Shown here: positions 42,064 through 51,123 of the stretch, in pieces
Numbering within the stretch: the first letter of the stretch is position 1
Layout of the letters: each line of letters opens with the position of its first letter
Assembly: GCA_017569305.1 (NCBI GenBank)
Contig: CP069418.1
Span: forward strand, 1,116,001 to 1,180,000
DNA length: 64,000 bases
Reading direction: 5' to 3'
From: Clostridiales bacterium FE2011
GTDB lineage: Bacteria > Bacillota > Clostridia > Christensenellales > Aristaeellaceae
The notes under the pieces: model-generated
The model's input: only the letters and a program-made list of their open reading frames with translations
What the model was told of the DNA's origin: nothing
Database searches by the model: none
Program-made: the position numbers and the translations under genes

Positions 42064-42117
42064 AATGCTCAACTCTTCACTGTTCACTCTTCACTCTGCA
42101 CTCTTCACTCCTCACTG
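42064..42117. repeat. CACTCTTCACTCTGCACTC-type tract after guaA
   Basis: About seven imperfect CACTCTT/CACTGTT/CACTCTG units start 11 bases after the guaA stop and run to the next ribosome binding site. Confidence 0.55.
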
Positions 42118-42138
42118 ATCCAACTGGAGGTACCACCC

Positions 42139-42495
42139 ATGAAGCCCAGCCCGCTCCGTGACAAATCAGCCTCCTTCGCAAAATCCGTCATCCTGGCCAC
42201 TCGCGCCATGCACGAAAATCACATTGAATCCGCACTTACAAACCAGCTGCTCCGTTGCGGTACATCCGTTGGAGCCAACATTCATGAAGCTCAGTTTGCT
42301 CAAGGTAAACGTGACTTCATTGCGAAGTTGGAGATTGCCCTGAAAGAGTATAACGAGTGCGATTACTGGTTGAATCTCCTGAAGGAAACAGACAGTATTG
42401 ATGAGTTCTCATTCAAGGATTTATATAACCAGTGCATGGAACTCCGCCGTATGCTTGTTTCCTCCATCACCACAGCGAAATCCTCGCAATCATAA
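42139..42495 (+). CDS. Four-helix bundle protein (S23-type)
   Basis: A 118-residue protein of the four-helix-bundle family first known from 23S rRNA intervening sequences (TIGR02436-like). RDKSASFAKSVILATRAM, LLRCGTSVGANIHEAQFAQ and FIAKLEIALKEYNECDYWL are typical. The biochemical role is unknown; members form pentamers. The ATG at 42139 has GGAGG 8 bases upstream. No rRNA gene is near, so it is a free-standing copy. Confidence 0.88.
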   Translation: MKPSPLRDKSASFAKSVILATRAMHENHIESALTNQLLRCGTSVGANIHEAQFAQGKRDFIAKLEIALKEYNECDYWLNLLKETDSIDEFSFKDLYNQCMELRRMLVSSITTAKSSQS

Positions 42496-42512
42496 TTCAG
42501 TTATACAGCAAT

Positions 42513-42540
42513 AAAGCCCGTCTTCCGGGCTTTTTTTCTT
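42513..42540 (+). terminator. Terminator after the four-helix bundle gene
   Basis: AAAGCCCG/CGGGCTTT stem with TCTTC loop and a seven-T run. Confidence 0.85.
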
Positions 42541-42568
42541 ATATCTGAGTATCTGTATTACATAATAC

Positions 42569-42594
42569 AAAAGAGCCTGCCTTCCGGCAGGCTC
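42569..42594 (-). terminator. Terminator of the PHP gene
   Basis: GAGCCTGCC/GGCAGGCTC with a 4-base loop, followed by TTTTGTATT on the minus strand. It ends the sugar-transport operon. Confidence 0.8.
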
Positions 42595-42627
42595 CCTGTA
42601 AAAAAAGGAGGTTGTAAACCCTGGCTC

Positions 42628-43464
42628 TCATTTTCCGAAGGGGTAGATGATCTCAACCCCGTTCCGCTCGGCCATGTCGTACCCGAGCTCCATATACTTT
42701 GTCAGGACCTCCGGATCATGGGCATCGGAGTTAATCACTGCCTGGACTCCATGCCTGGCTGCCACCCGCCAGAATTCATCCAGCGGATACGGCCGCGGGC
42801 AGGAAATTCCATCCGCAATGGCTTTCTCCGCGGAAATATAACCGTGCTTGTTCGCGTCCTGCTCCTGCTTCAGCCATCCGCTGACGTTAATCTCCAGCGG
42901 CATTTTCAGCCGTGCCGCCGTCTCGCAGATCCTTTCCGCCGTTTCCTCGCAGTCCTCGTTCCAGGTATCGATGGCCGCCCCGAAAAGATCCGGATGTGCG
43001 CCGAAGAAGAAATGGCCGCTCTCCAGCATCTGGGTATAGGCGTCCGCGTAGCTCTGCAGCGCCTCCCGGTCCATGACGAAGCCGTTCCAGAAGCCCTTGG
43101 GTTTCCCCTTGTACATGTAAAAATGCACGCTGCCGATCAGGTAGTCCATTTTCTTTTCTTCCCGGAGCATCCGGTAAAAATCGTCAAACTCCGGAAAATA
43201 TTCGCATTCCAGTCCCAGCAGGATCTTCAGTTTCGGATACGCCGCCTGGGCTTCCCGGACTTCGCGGATATAATCATTCAGCTCCGCGATGCCCATCCGG
43301 ATCATGATCACCCGGTCATCCGGAAACGGCGTATGGTCCGTCATGCCAAGGACCCGGATTCCCTTCTCCTCCGCGGCCTTTGCGTAGTCGGCCGGAATTC
43401 CCCTGGCATGTTTGCATCTGCGGGTATGGGTATGCAGGTTGACTGTTGTTATTCTTTCACTCAT
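42628..43464 (-). CDS. PHP-domain phosphoesterase (histidinol-phosphatase-like)
   Basis: A 278-residue metal-dependent phosphoesterase. NLHTHTRRCKHARG at residues 9-22 supplies the first metal ligands, LGMTDHTPF the next, LGLECEYFPEF, GSVHFYM, GAHPDLF and VINSDAHDPE the remaining PHP signatures. The family includes HisK histidinol-phosphatase. Its location as last gene of a sugar ABC operon suggests a sugar-phosphate or phosphoester substrate instead. AGGAG lies before the ATG. Confidence 0.85.
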   Translation of the reverse strand: MSERITTVNLHTHTRRCKHARGIPADYAKAAEEKGIRVLGMTDHTPFPDDRVIMIRMGIAELNDYIREVREAQAAYPKLKILLGLECEYFPEFDDFYRMLREEKKMDYLIGSVHFYMYKGKPKGFWNGFVMDREALQSYADAYTQMLESGHFFFGAHPDLFGAAIDTWNEDCEETAERICETAARLKMPLEINVSGWLKQEQDANKHGYISAEKAIADGISCPRPYPLDEFWRVAARHGVQAVINSDAHDPEVLTKYMELGYDMAERNGVEIIYPFGK

Positions 43465-43482
43465 TCTTTTCTCCTGTTCAGC

Positions 43483-44361
43483 TCATCCCTTGATGGATCC
43501 GATCATAACCCCGGTCACAAAGTACTTTTGGATGAACGGATACAGGAACAGCATCGGGATAATGGACAGCATAATCACACAGTAGCGGATAATTGCGTGG
43601 AGCTGGTTCAACTCGCTGGTGGCTTCCCCGGCATCCGATGCCTGGGACGTATTCTGCAGCACAATCTCACGCAGCACAATCTGCAGCGGATACAGCTCGC
43701 GTTTCCGGACGTAGATGGCTGTATGGAACCAGCTGTTCCAGATCTGGACCGCGCTGAAGAGCGTAATCACCGCGATAATCGCCTTGGAAACCGGAATCAC
43801 CACGGAAACCAGGATCCGGATATGGCCGGCCCCGTCAATTCTCGCCGCGTCCATCAGACCTTCCGGTATACTCTTGAACGAGGTTCGCGTAATCATAATA
43901 TTGAACACCGACAGCGCTGTCGGAAGGACAATGGCCGCGCGGGTGTCCAGCATGCCCAGGGACCGGACCACCATATAGGTCGGGATGATTCCGCCGTTGA
44001 ACATCATCGTGAAGGTCAGGAACAGCGCGATCGCCCCGCCGAACAGCAGGTTCCGGCTCAGGCCGTATCCGGCAAAGATGGACATCAGGACCCCGAAGCC
44101 CGTGCCCAGGATCACGTACAGGATCGTGTTGACATAGCCCCGCAGCAGGCTCTCGTTCTGCAGGGATTTCACATAGCCGATCGTGGTCACCCCGCCCTTT
44201 GGCCACAGGATCAGGCCCCGGGTTTTTGAAACCGTAATCGGGTCACTGATGGACGCGCAGAGGCAGTGCCAGACCGGAATCAGGCAGGCCAGCCCAATCA
44301 GGCTGAGAAGGATCACATTGAATACGGCGAAGATTTTTTCGCCCCTTGTCCGTTTGATCAT
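43483..44361 (-). CDS. Carbohydrate ABC transporter permease (LplC type)
   Basis: A 292-residue permease with six membrane helices and the EAA loop in PEGLMDAARIDGAGHIRIL. It ends MIGSIKG, as is usual for the LplC/YtcP family. With the second permease and the binding protein it forms an importer for oligosaccharides, probably plant polysaccharide fragments; the ATPase must be encoded elsewhere, as is normal for this family. GGAGGTG precedes the ATG. Confidence 0.9.
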   Translation of the reverse strand: MIKRTRGEKIFAVFNVILLSLIGLACLIPVWHCLCASISDPITVSKTRGLILWPKGGVTTIGYVKSLQNESLLRGYVNTILYVILGTGFGVLMSIFAGYGLSRNLLFGGAIALFLTFTMMFNGGIIPTYMVVRSLGMLDTRAAIVLPTALSVFNIMITRTSFKSIPEGLMDAARIDGAGHIRILVSVVIPVSKAIIAVITLFSAVQIWNSWFHTAIYVRKRELYPLQIVLREIVLQNTSQASDAGEATSELNQLHAIIRYCVIMLSIIPMLFLYPFIQKYFVTGVMIGSIKG

Positions 44362-44376
44362 TTTCTTCCCACCTCC

Positions 44377-45312
44377 TCAGAACAGGCTGGTTTCCGATTT
44401 GCGGCGGCTGATCCAGTTGACCGTCACCAGCAGGATCGTGTTGATCACCGAGTTGAACAGGTCAACCGCCGCGGCATAGGCGTAGTCCCCGTCCAGCAGG
44501 CCTTTGCGGTAGACAAAGGTGGAAATGGTGTCAGCTGTCTCATAGGTGGCCGGGCTGTAGAGCAGGATAATCTTCTGGTAGTTGACGCTCATCAGGTGTC
44601 CGACCCGCATGATCAGCATGATAATAATGGTGGGCATAATACCCGGGATGGTAACGTGCAGCGTCTGCTGCCAGCGGTTTGCGCCGTCCAGCTTCGCCGA
44701 GTCATACAGCTCATGGTCAACCGCCGTCAGGGCGGAAATATAAACCACGCTGCCGTATCCCAGGCCCTGCCAGATGCCGCTGGTAATCATGATCCCGTGG
44801 AAGGATCCCGGGTTGGAAATCAGTTCCTTGGGCCCGCCCAGTGCCTGGCTGATCTGGCTGAATACCCCCGTTGATTCCGTAAAGGTCTTCACCATACCGC
44901 AGACCACCACCATCGAGATGAAATACGGCAGGTAGGAAATCGTCTGGATCGACTTCTTGAATTTCCGGCTGCGCAGCTCATTGAGCATCAATGCAAAGAT
45001 AATCGGCGCCGGAAAAGCAATAATCAGGTCCTTGATACTCAGCGTCAGGGTGTTCCGCAGCAGGCGCCAGAAATAATAGCTGGAAAAGAATTTCTGGAAA
45101 TTCTTGAATCCAACCCATGCGCTGCCGAAAAGGCCCTTCGCGAATTTGAAGTTTTCGAAAGCCATCACAATACCGAACATCGGCAGATAGCAGAAGATAA
45201 TGTACCAGATGATCACCGGCAGCAGCAGCAGGTAAACCACCCAGTTCTCCCGCATATCCCGCCGGAGCCGCTGTCTGAAAGGCTTTTTCCTGGCGGTTAT
45301 TTCCACAGGCAT
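44377..45312 (-). CDS. Carbohydrate ABC transporter permease (LplB type)
   Basis: A 311-residue permease with six membrane helices. WVVYLLLLPVIIWYIIFCYL is the first helix, FENFKFAKGLFGSAWVGFKN the typical LplB/YteP extracellular loop and ELYDSAKLDGANRWQQTLHV the EAA loop. The ATG at 45312 is preferred to an upstream TTG; AAGGA lies 9 bases before it. It partners the LplC-type permease 15 bases downstream. Confidence 0.9.
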   Translation of the reverse strand: MPVEITARKKPFRQRLRRDMRENWVVYLLLLPVIIWYIIFCYLPMFGIVMAFENFKFAKGLFGSAWVGFKNFQKFFSSYYFWRLLRNTLTLSIKDLIIAFPAPIIFALMLNELRSRKFKKSIQTISYLPYFISMVVVCGMVKTFTESTGVFSQISQALGGPKELISNPGSFHGIMITSGIWQGLGYGSVVYISALTAVDHELYDSAKLDGANRWQQTLHVTIPGIMPTIIIMLIMRVGHLMSVNYQKIILLYSPATYETADTISTFVYRKGLLDGDYAYAAAVDLFNSVINTILLVTVNWISRRKSETSLF

Positions 45313-45406
45313 TCTCCCCGTTCCTTGCAAAAATCATCCCCGGGTCTTTGGAAAAACCGGGGCTGCGGTGCGCAGACCGCGGCCCCGGAGAAACACGCTG
45401 CGAAAA

Positions 45407-46972
45407 TTATCTCGCGTTGAAACGATCCACAGCAGCCTGCTTGAGCTCAATCGCCCGGTCGATGTTCATCGACTTCAGCTGGGCACGGAATTCGTCAAAG
45501 GTCTGGCTGGCGTTGCCCATGACGTAGTTGACCGTGAACTCCGTCGCGTAGGTGGTGATATCGCCCATGATATCGCTGAACTCTTCCTGTTCGGCTTCCG
45601 TCATGGTAATGGAGTCGGAGATATAGGCGGAGTAGTCGCTTTCCATCAGGCGGGCCTGGGTCTCACGCTGGATGTCTGTCCACGTGCCCATCACGCGGTT
45701 GTAATCCTCATAAGGCGCGTTGTTGGTGGTGTAGCGCTGGCGGGCCTGGCCCTGGGTCAGTCCGTCGGGGTTGTTGGTGATCAGTCCGCCCCAGTGGGGA
45801 CCGTTGTCATCGAAGTAGTAGGAACCGTCTTCCTTGCCTTCCGTCACACCGTAGTTCATCACGAAAGCAACTTCCTCGCTGTACTGGGCATCCATCCATT
45901 TGATGGCTTCTTCCAGGTGCTTGCTCTGCGCGTTGACCGCGATGCAGTAGGTGTTCGTCAGCATGTCGGGCATCCGGTAATGGGCTTCTCCGCCCTCCTT
46001 CACCGGGATCTTGGTACCGACCAGGTTGAAGTCAGGATTCGTGGCGCCCTGCTTGGCGTAGTAGTCATGGCCGGTCCAGGAGGTGTAAACCGGGAAGGCG
46101 CCGACCTTGTCGTTCAGCAGCAGGTCGTTTTCAGGCCAGCGGCCGTCATGCACGGAGAAGCTCTGGTCGATCAGGCCTTCCTTGTACCACTGCTGCATCA
46201 TGTCCAGGTATTCGCCGTAGCCGTCCTCGCAGGGTCCGTAAATGACCTTGCCCTCGGTGTTCAGGGACCAGTCCTTGGTGACGCCGTAACCCGCGGCAAA
46301 TTCGCTGTACCACATGAAGGTGTCCTTATTCACATACAGCGGTATTTCAATGCCCAGCTGCTCTTTGAAGGCGGTCAGCACTTCATGCCAGTCATCATAG
46401 GTTTCGGGCAGGTCCATACCGACCTTGTCCAGGAAGTCCTTACGGATGGTCGGTCCGAAGTTCGGGCCGCGACCGTCCTTATAAATATAGAAGAAGCACC
46501 AGCGGTTTCCTTCGTCTGTCACGGATTCCCGCTTCAGGATTTCGTTGGAATTGACGATGGCCATGTAGTTGGGCATCAGATCTTCATAATCCTTCAGGTT
46601 TGCGTACACGCCGTCCGCAATGGCCATGTCATGGCCGGAGGGATAAACGAAACCGTTGGGGATGGAGTTGTAGATCAGGTCCGGCATGTCATCGGACGCG
46701 AAGAGCAGGTTGAAAGCTTCACGGCTTGTGCCGCTGGCGGGATGGATCCATTCAATATGGATGCCCGTCTGTTCCTCCAGCCACTTATACGCGTCGCTGT
46801 CGTTATAGTTCTGCATTCCGGGAACGTTTGCCGCCAGGTCCAGGTCAAAGAAGAACCGCAGCGTCACGTCGTCCGCGATATGCAGGTCACTTTTTTCCTC
46901 CGCGACGCCGCTGACCGCGACGGTCATCAGCATCATGATTCCGAGAACCAGGGCAATGAGTTTTTTGGCCAT
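45407..46972 (-). CDS. Extracellular sugar-binding protein
   Basis: A 521-residue exported solute-binding protein of the LplA-like (family 1) type. The signal peptide is MAKKLIALVLGIMMLMTVAV with cleavage near SGVA-EE. No lipobox cysteine is present, so how it stays near the membrane is unclear. The mature part is long (about 500 residues) and aromatic-rich, as in oligosaccharide binders (WIHPASGTSREAFNLLFASD, DMPDLIYNS). It is the first gene of the importer operon, with GAGGTG 8 bases before the ATG. Confidence 0.88.
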   Translation of the reverse strand: MAKKLIALVLGIMMLMTVAVSGVAEEKSDLHIADDVTLRFFFDLDLAANVPGMQNYNDSDAYKWLEEQTGIHIEWIHPASGTSREAFNLLFASDDMPDLIYNSIPNGFVYPSGHDMAIADGVYANLKDYEDLMPNYMAIVNSNEILKRESVTDEGNRWCFFYIYKDGRGPNFGPTIRKDFLDKVGMDLPETYDDWHEVLTAFKEQLGIEIPLYVNKDTFMWYSEFAAGYGVTKDWSLNTEGKVIYGPCEDGYGEYLDMMQQWYKEGLIDQSFSVHDGRWPENDLLLNDKVGAFPVYTSWTGHDYYAKQGATNPDFNLVGTKIPVKEGGEAHYRMPDMLTNTYCIAVNAQSKHLEEAIKWMDAQYSEEVAFVMNYGVTEGKEDGSYYFDDNGPHWGGLITNNPDGLTQGQARQRYTTNNAPYEDYNRVMGTWTDIQRETQARLMESDYSAYISDSITMTEAEQEEFSDIMGDITTYATEFTVNYVMGNASQTFDEFRAQLKSMNIDRAIELKQAAVDRFNAR

Positions 46973-47056
46973 TGTTTGTGCACCTCACCTTTCTGAATTA
47001 TGTGGTTTTTGCGGACGTCCGCACTCGGCCGGCCCGTTCGCTTTGTCTGGCTGCAT

Positions 47057-47084
47057 TTTATATACGATCCTTTCCGCCCCGCAA
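47057..47084 (-). promoter_or_regulatory. Promoter of the sugar importer operon
   Basis: On the minus strand TTGCGG (47079-47084), 16 bases, TATAAA (47057-47062), about 85 bases before the binding-protein start. Confidence 0.5.
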
Positions 47085-47191
47085 CCATCAGATTTTTCCC
47101 GCCTGTCAAAATCTGCACAAAAAGGTCGTTTTTTGCCCTTTCCGTCCATCTATCATCTTTTTCCTGTCTATCAGAATCAGTCCTGGGTCAA

Positions 47192-47220
47192 TTGACAAAG
47201 GTCCCTGAAACCGCTAAACT
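47192..47220 (+). promoter_or_regulatory. Promoter of the AraC sensor gene
   Basis: TTGACA (47192-47197), 17 bases, TAAACT (47215-47220), 30 bases before the start codon. Confidence 0.7.
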
Positions 47221-47250
47221 GATCCTACTTTGAAGGCAGGAGAAGTCAAT

Positions 47251-49560
47251 ATGAAAGATCAGGAGAACCGTGGGAAGCTTTTCTTTTGGAAAAAAGGTCC
47301 CGTTGCCAAAACAATATTATACTCTTATCTGATCGTATTGCTCCTGCCCCTCATCCTGACCGTCCTGATGACAACCACCGCAGTGCTGCAGCTGCAGAAG
47401 GAAAACGCCCGTCATGTGGAATCCACTTCCACTGAACTTTCCCGGGTGTTTTCTGCTTATGTGGAGGAAATCCAGTCCACCAATACCCGCCTGCTGATTT
47501 CCGAAAACACCAGGCAGCTTTCCCTGGTCAATCCGGATTCCTTCTCCACCTCTGATATCCTGCTCCTGCGGGATCTGCAGAAGCAGCTTCCCAAAGCCAC
47601 CGTCACTTCCGAATATATCCAGTCCATCTATCTCTGTTTCCTCCGCAGCGGCACCATGATGGATCCCCGCAGTGTCTATTATAACTATAATGCGGCTTAT
47701 ATGCTCAAGGATCGGCTGGGTATGTCCCTCCCGGCCTGGAAATCCTTCCTGGCCTCCGTTCCCAAGGAAATCGTAACGCTCATTACGGGGGACCTGGACA
47801 ACAAGCCCCATATCCTGATTGCCAATCGCCTGTCCTCCCATGGCGGCATCTCGGACGTCATTGTAGTCACCGAGTTCCGGAGTGAAACCGCTGTCCGCCT
47901 GATGGATGAATTTTCCGAAAACGGCGGCCTGTATCATACCCTGGTCGGTGAAAACGGCGCCATGCTTTCCGCCTCCTCCGTTCCCCCCGAAAGCGGCACC
48001 ATGCAGGAGATGCTCCTGCCCATCGGCAACAGCACCAAAATTAATTTCCAGCTGAAAACCGAAACACCGAAAGACCGCTTCCTGCGCCAGACCCTGTCCC
48101 TCTTCTTCGGATACCTGGTCTGTGCGCTGCTTTTCGCGATTTTCGGCTGGTTCCTGATCCGCTATTTCACCCGGAGGCAGTATTCCCCGATTGAAAAGCT
48201 CAACGCCTCACTGCTTTCCAGCCTCAGCCGTTCCGGTGCCGAAGCCGTGCACGCGGCGAACCGGAATGAATATGAGATGATGTCCGAGGCCATTTCAGTC
48301 ATCCTGCAGAACCACGCCACCTCCAACCTGGAGAACGAGCGCCTGCAGGAACGGGTCCGCACCCAGCTGCTGCAGGGCATTCTTTTCGGCAACGTTCGGA
48401 AGGAGGAGATCATCCTCCGCCATACAGAGAACAACGGCATCCGTTTTGTGGGCAAACGCTTCCTGGTCGTGCTCTACGCCGTGGAGGATGTCCGGCGGGA
48501 GGATCAGTCTCCCCTGCTGATGCAGAACGCGGAAGCCCTCAGCCGCCTGGATGAGATCATCCGCACTGCCATTGACCGTCTGGCGGATAACGGCAGCACC
48601 CGCTACGCGGTGGAGGTTGAGGAAAATGTTGCCTGCATCGTTTCCCTGCCGGATTCCCTGCCCGAGGAGCAGATCTGGAAGGACACGCTCACCAACGTTA
48701 TGCAGGTCCGGGACTTTTTCCGCGACACCTTCGGCGTTATCCTGACCGCAGCCGTCAGCAGCCTGCACAGCGGCGTCGTTTCCATCACCACCTGCTTCCG
48801 CGAATGCCGGGAGGCAGCGGATTATATGGAACTGATCGGTACGGACGTCTCCGTCTGCCGTTATGACCAGATTCCCGCCGCAGCCAGTGACACCCTGTCC
48901 TTCCCGGAACTGCTGGAAAAAGAGAAAAAGCTTTGCCGCAACCTGTCCACCGGTGATTATCTCTCCGCCGCATCCACCTGGCCGGAGGTCGTGGATGCCC
49001 TTTCGCTCCGTAAATGCTCCCCCGAGGAAGGCAGGATCCGCCTGTTGGGCGTTGTAAACCTGATGGCCTCCTCCCTGGGCGACCTGCCCTCCGGCGTGGA
49101 GGACAGTGTGCGTCATGCTTTTGATATCCATTCGCTCAGGACGGTGCCCAACCTGGACAGCATGCTGGCCCGGATCCGGTCTGCCCTTTCCTCCCTCGCC
49201 TCCGGCGCTTCAGGGGAAAAGGACCTGTCCTCCGGCACAAAGGACCTGCAGTTTGTGGATTATGTCAACGCCAACATCACCGATCCTTCCCTTTCCATCT
49301 CCGTCATTGCCGATCATTTTGACATGAGTCCTTCCTACTTCTCCAAGCGGTTTAAGAAAGCCTCTGGTGAAAACCTGCTGGATTATATTCACCGGGAGCG
49401 GCTCCGTCTTGCCAAAGAGATCATGTCGGAGCGGCCGGATGCGACCCTGAAAGAAATCTGCGATCTCGTCGGTTATGCCTCTCCCCTGACCATCAACCGG
49501 GCCTTCCGGAAATATGAGGGCATTACCCCCTCCGATTACCGTTCCCTGCTGAACCGCTGA
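47251..49560 (+). CDS. Membrane-bound AraC-family regulator
   Basis: A 769-residue one-component sensor. A helix at about 18-42 and another at about 283-308 flank an extracellular Cache-like sensor domain. A cytoplasmic linker and GGDEF-like/YesN-type central region follow, then an AraC helix-turn-helix at about 665-767 (LSISVIADHFDMSPSYFSKR and LKEICDLVGYASPLTINRAF). Such proteins sense extracellular sugars and activate adjacent LplABC-type operons. It is divergent from the importer operon, which is its likely target. The ATG at 47251 follows AGGAG by 8 bases. Confidence 0.9.
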   Translation: MKDQENRGKLFFWKKGPVAKTILYSYLIVLLLPLILTVLMTTTAVLQLQKENARHVESTSTELSRVFSAYVEEIQSTNTRLLISENTRQLSLVNPDSFSTSDILLLRDLQKQLPKATVTSEYIQSIYLCFLRSGTMMDPRSVYYNYNAAYMLKDRLGMSLPAWKSFLASVPKEIVTLITGDLDNKPHILIANRLSSHGGISDVIVVTEFRSETAVRLMDEFSENGGLYHTLVGENGAMLSASSVPPESGTMQEMLLPIGNSTKINFQLKTETPKDRFLRQTLSLFFGYLVCALLFAIFGWFLIRYFTRRQYSPIEKLNASLLSSLSRSGAEAVHAANRNEYEMMSEAISVILQNHATSNLENERLQERVRTQLLQGILFGNVRKEEIILRHTENNGIRFVGKRFLVVLYAVEDVRREDQSPLLMQNAEALSRLDEIIRTAIDRLADNGSTRYAVEVEENVACIVSLPDSLPEEQIWKDTLTNVMQVRDFFRDTFGVILTAAVSSLHSGVVSITTCFRECREAADYMELIGTDVSVCRYDQIPAAASDTLSFPELLEKEKKLCRNLSTGDYLSAASTWPEVVDALSLRKCSPEEGRIRLLGVVNLMASSLGDLPSGVEDSVRHAFDIHSLRTVPNLDSMLARIRSALSSLASGASGEKDLSSGTKDLQFVDYVNANITDPSLSISVIADHFDMSPSYFSKRFKKASGENLLDYIHRERLRLAKEIMSERPDATLKEICDLVGYASPLTINRAFRKYEGITPSDYRSLLNR

Positions 49561-49651
49561 CAGCCATAATCCCCTGGCCGCCCCCTTCTCCAAATCTGTC
49601 GCTCCCTCACGAAAAACATCGCATAGAAATAACGTCCGAAAATCATTCAAA

Positions 49652-49684
49652 ATCCCGGGAACGCTTTGTTCCCGGGATCGTTTC
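49652..49684. terminator. Bidirectional terminator
   Basis: ATCCCGGGAAC (49652-49662) pairs with GTTCCCGGGAT (49668-49678); CGTTTC follows on the plus strand and TTTTG on the minus strand. It separates the AraC gene from the converging membrane-protein gene. Confidence 0.7.
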
Positions 49685-49708
49685 ATGCTTCAGTGCATCG
49701 CTTTTCCG

Positions 49709-50317
49709 TCATGTCTCACGGCTGCTGAAATGCCTCCAAGCAAGAACTCCGATCGGAATGAAGTAAAGACACCAGAACAGCAGCGCGATATAACCGCCGT
49801 TTCCGCTCCTGCCTTCCGCCATGGAAGTAAACATCCCGGTCATGGGCATGAAAAAGCAGCCTGGGAAAAAGATTCCGTGGGTCATAAGCAGCCGTTTCAG
49901 CCACCGGTCCGGTTTATTTTCCGCCTTCATAGCCAGGCCGATAAAGAAAGTGGAAAGCGCCATCATGCCGTAACCCAGCAGGTCATAGTTAAACAGCAGG
50001 CCGCCCCGCTGGTAATTCAAAATCCGGGATGCCTGGTCAGTCAGGATCTCTGTCCGGACCGTAGTGGTCTGTGCAAAGTAGACCAGCAGGATCAGCACGG
50101 CATAGACCCCTGCAAGGATCATACCGATATTGGCAGAAACCTTTGTCTTCTCCCCGCATTCATGATGCAGCCCTGCCGCCATCATCATATAGCCAATGGG
50201 CAGGAACATGCAGACAATATAGGAGCCGAAGATAAAATCGCAGAGAATGCATACCGCAAAAAGAAAAACAGTGACTGTTGTAATTGCCGCACCGGCCATG
50301 GATACTGTTCTGTTCAT
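49709..50317 (-). CDS. Six-helix membrane protein of unknown function
   Basis: A 202-residue integral membrane protein with about six hydrophobic segments (about 8-28, 30-50, 65-85, 115-130, 145-165, 178-197). GKT and enzyme motifs are absent. It could be a small transporter or a stress-related membrane protein; I cannot name a family. GGAGG precedes the ATG. It stands alone. Confidence 0.6.
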   Translation of the reverse strand: MNRTVSMAGAAITTVTVFLFAVCILCDFIFGSYIVCMFLPIGYMMMAAGLHHECGEKTKVSANIGMILAGVYAVLILLVYFAQTTTVRTEILTDQASRILNYQRGGLLFNYDLLGYGMMALSTFFIGLAMKAENKPDRWLKRLLMTHGIFFPGCFFMPMTGMFTSMAEGRSGNGGYIALLFWCLYFIPIGVLAWRHFSSRET

Positions 50318-50405
50318 ACTTGCCTCCCGTCAATCCGGCACAGCTGCCGGATATCCATAATTCATATAATCTGGTTTATTCGGTAAAGTCTCCGATATAC
50401 AGTTT

Positions 50406-51098
50406 TTATCTCCAGGGCCGATCTTTGCTCAGCCAGCCGTTCTTCTCCCAATACGCTTTGTCTGGCTCGCCCGAGGCAAGATCCGCCTTCTGCAGCATTC
50501 GCATCAGCATGAATACGGCTTTTGTTTTTAAGCCTGCTTTAGCCGTCTTCTTCACCACGTTGTCCGCAATTCTGGCTGTCTGTTTTTCGATTTTTCTCTT
50601 TTTCTTTTCTTTGACCCCGTTCCAGTTCATCGCCTGGACGCTGATTCCGTATGTCCATACATGTGGAACACCCCAGTAGAACAAAACGTTTGCTACATAC
50701 TTCACAGCTTTCTTCGCGCCGGTTCCCGCAGCCGTCGAAACAACGACGGCCTTTTTGCTGAACATACATTTTCTCGGTCTGTGCGACATCCAGTAATTGA
50801 ATGTCAGGTCAATGAAACTCTTCATGGGGGCGGATTCCCTCAGGGCGTAGGTAGGCGTTGTAAATATCAGTACATCAGCGGTTTCAACCTCCGCCATAAT
50901 CCTGTTCTTTTCCTCGTAAAACGGGCATTTTTCCACTTCTTCCACGCATGCGTAACAACCGGTACAGAAATGATTCAGATCCCGGGGAAGAAAAAACTCC
51001 GCCGGATTCTCCCCGCCGCTGATTTTTTCCGCGATCATCCTGCCAATATGGTAAGTGCTGCCTTTATGGTTCTGGCCGTGGATCAGGACAATTTTCAT
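50406..51098 (-). CDS. Flavodoxin/NADPH-dependent FMN reductase family protein
   Basis: A 230-residue protein with the flavodoxin-like FMN phosphate loop HGQNHKGSTYHIG at residues 7-19, FTTPTYALRESAPMKSFIDL for the isoalloxazine site and VVVSTAAGTGAKKAVKYV. CTGCYACVEEVEKCPF suggests a cysteine pair or metal site as in iron-sulfur flavoproteins. A redox role, for example drug or quinone reduction, is likely. It is in one transcript with, and presumably controlled by, the TetR gene upstream. GGGGAG precedes the ATG at 51098. Confidence 0.82.
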   Translation of the reverse strand: MKIVLIHGQNHKGSTYHIGRMIAEKISGGENPAEFFLPRDLNHFCTGCYACVEEVEKCPFYEEKNRIMAEVETADVLIFTTPTYALRESAPMKSFIDLTFNYWMSHRPRKCMFSKKAVVVSTAAGTGAKKAVKYVANVLFYWGVPHVWTYGISVQAMNWNGVKEKKKRKIEKQTARIADNVVKKTAKAGLKTKAVFMLMRMLQKADLASGEPDKAYWEKNGWLSKDRPWR

Positions 51099-51123
51099 AA
51101 TGCTTTTCTCCCCTGTTTTTCGG

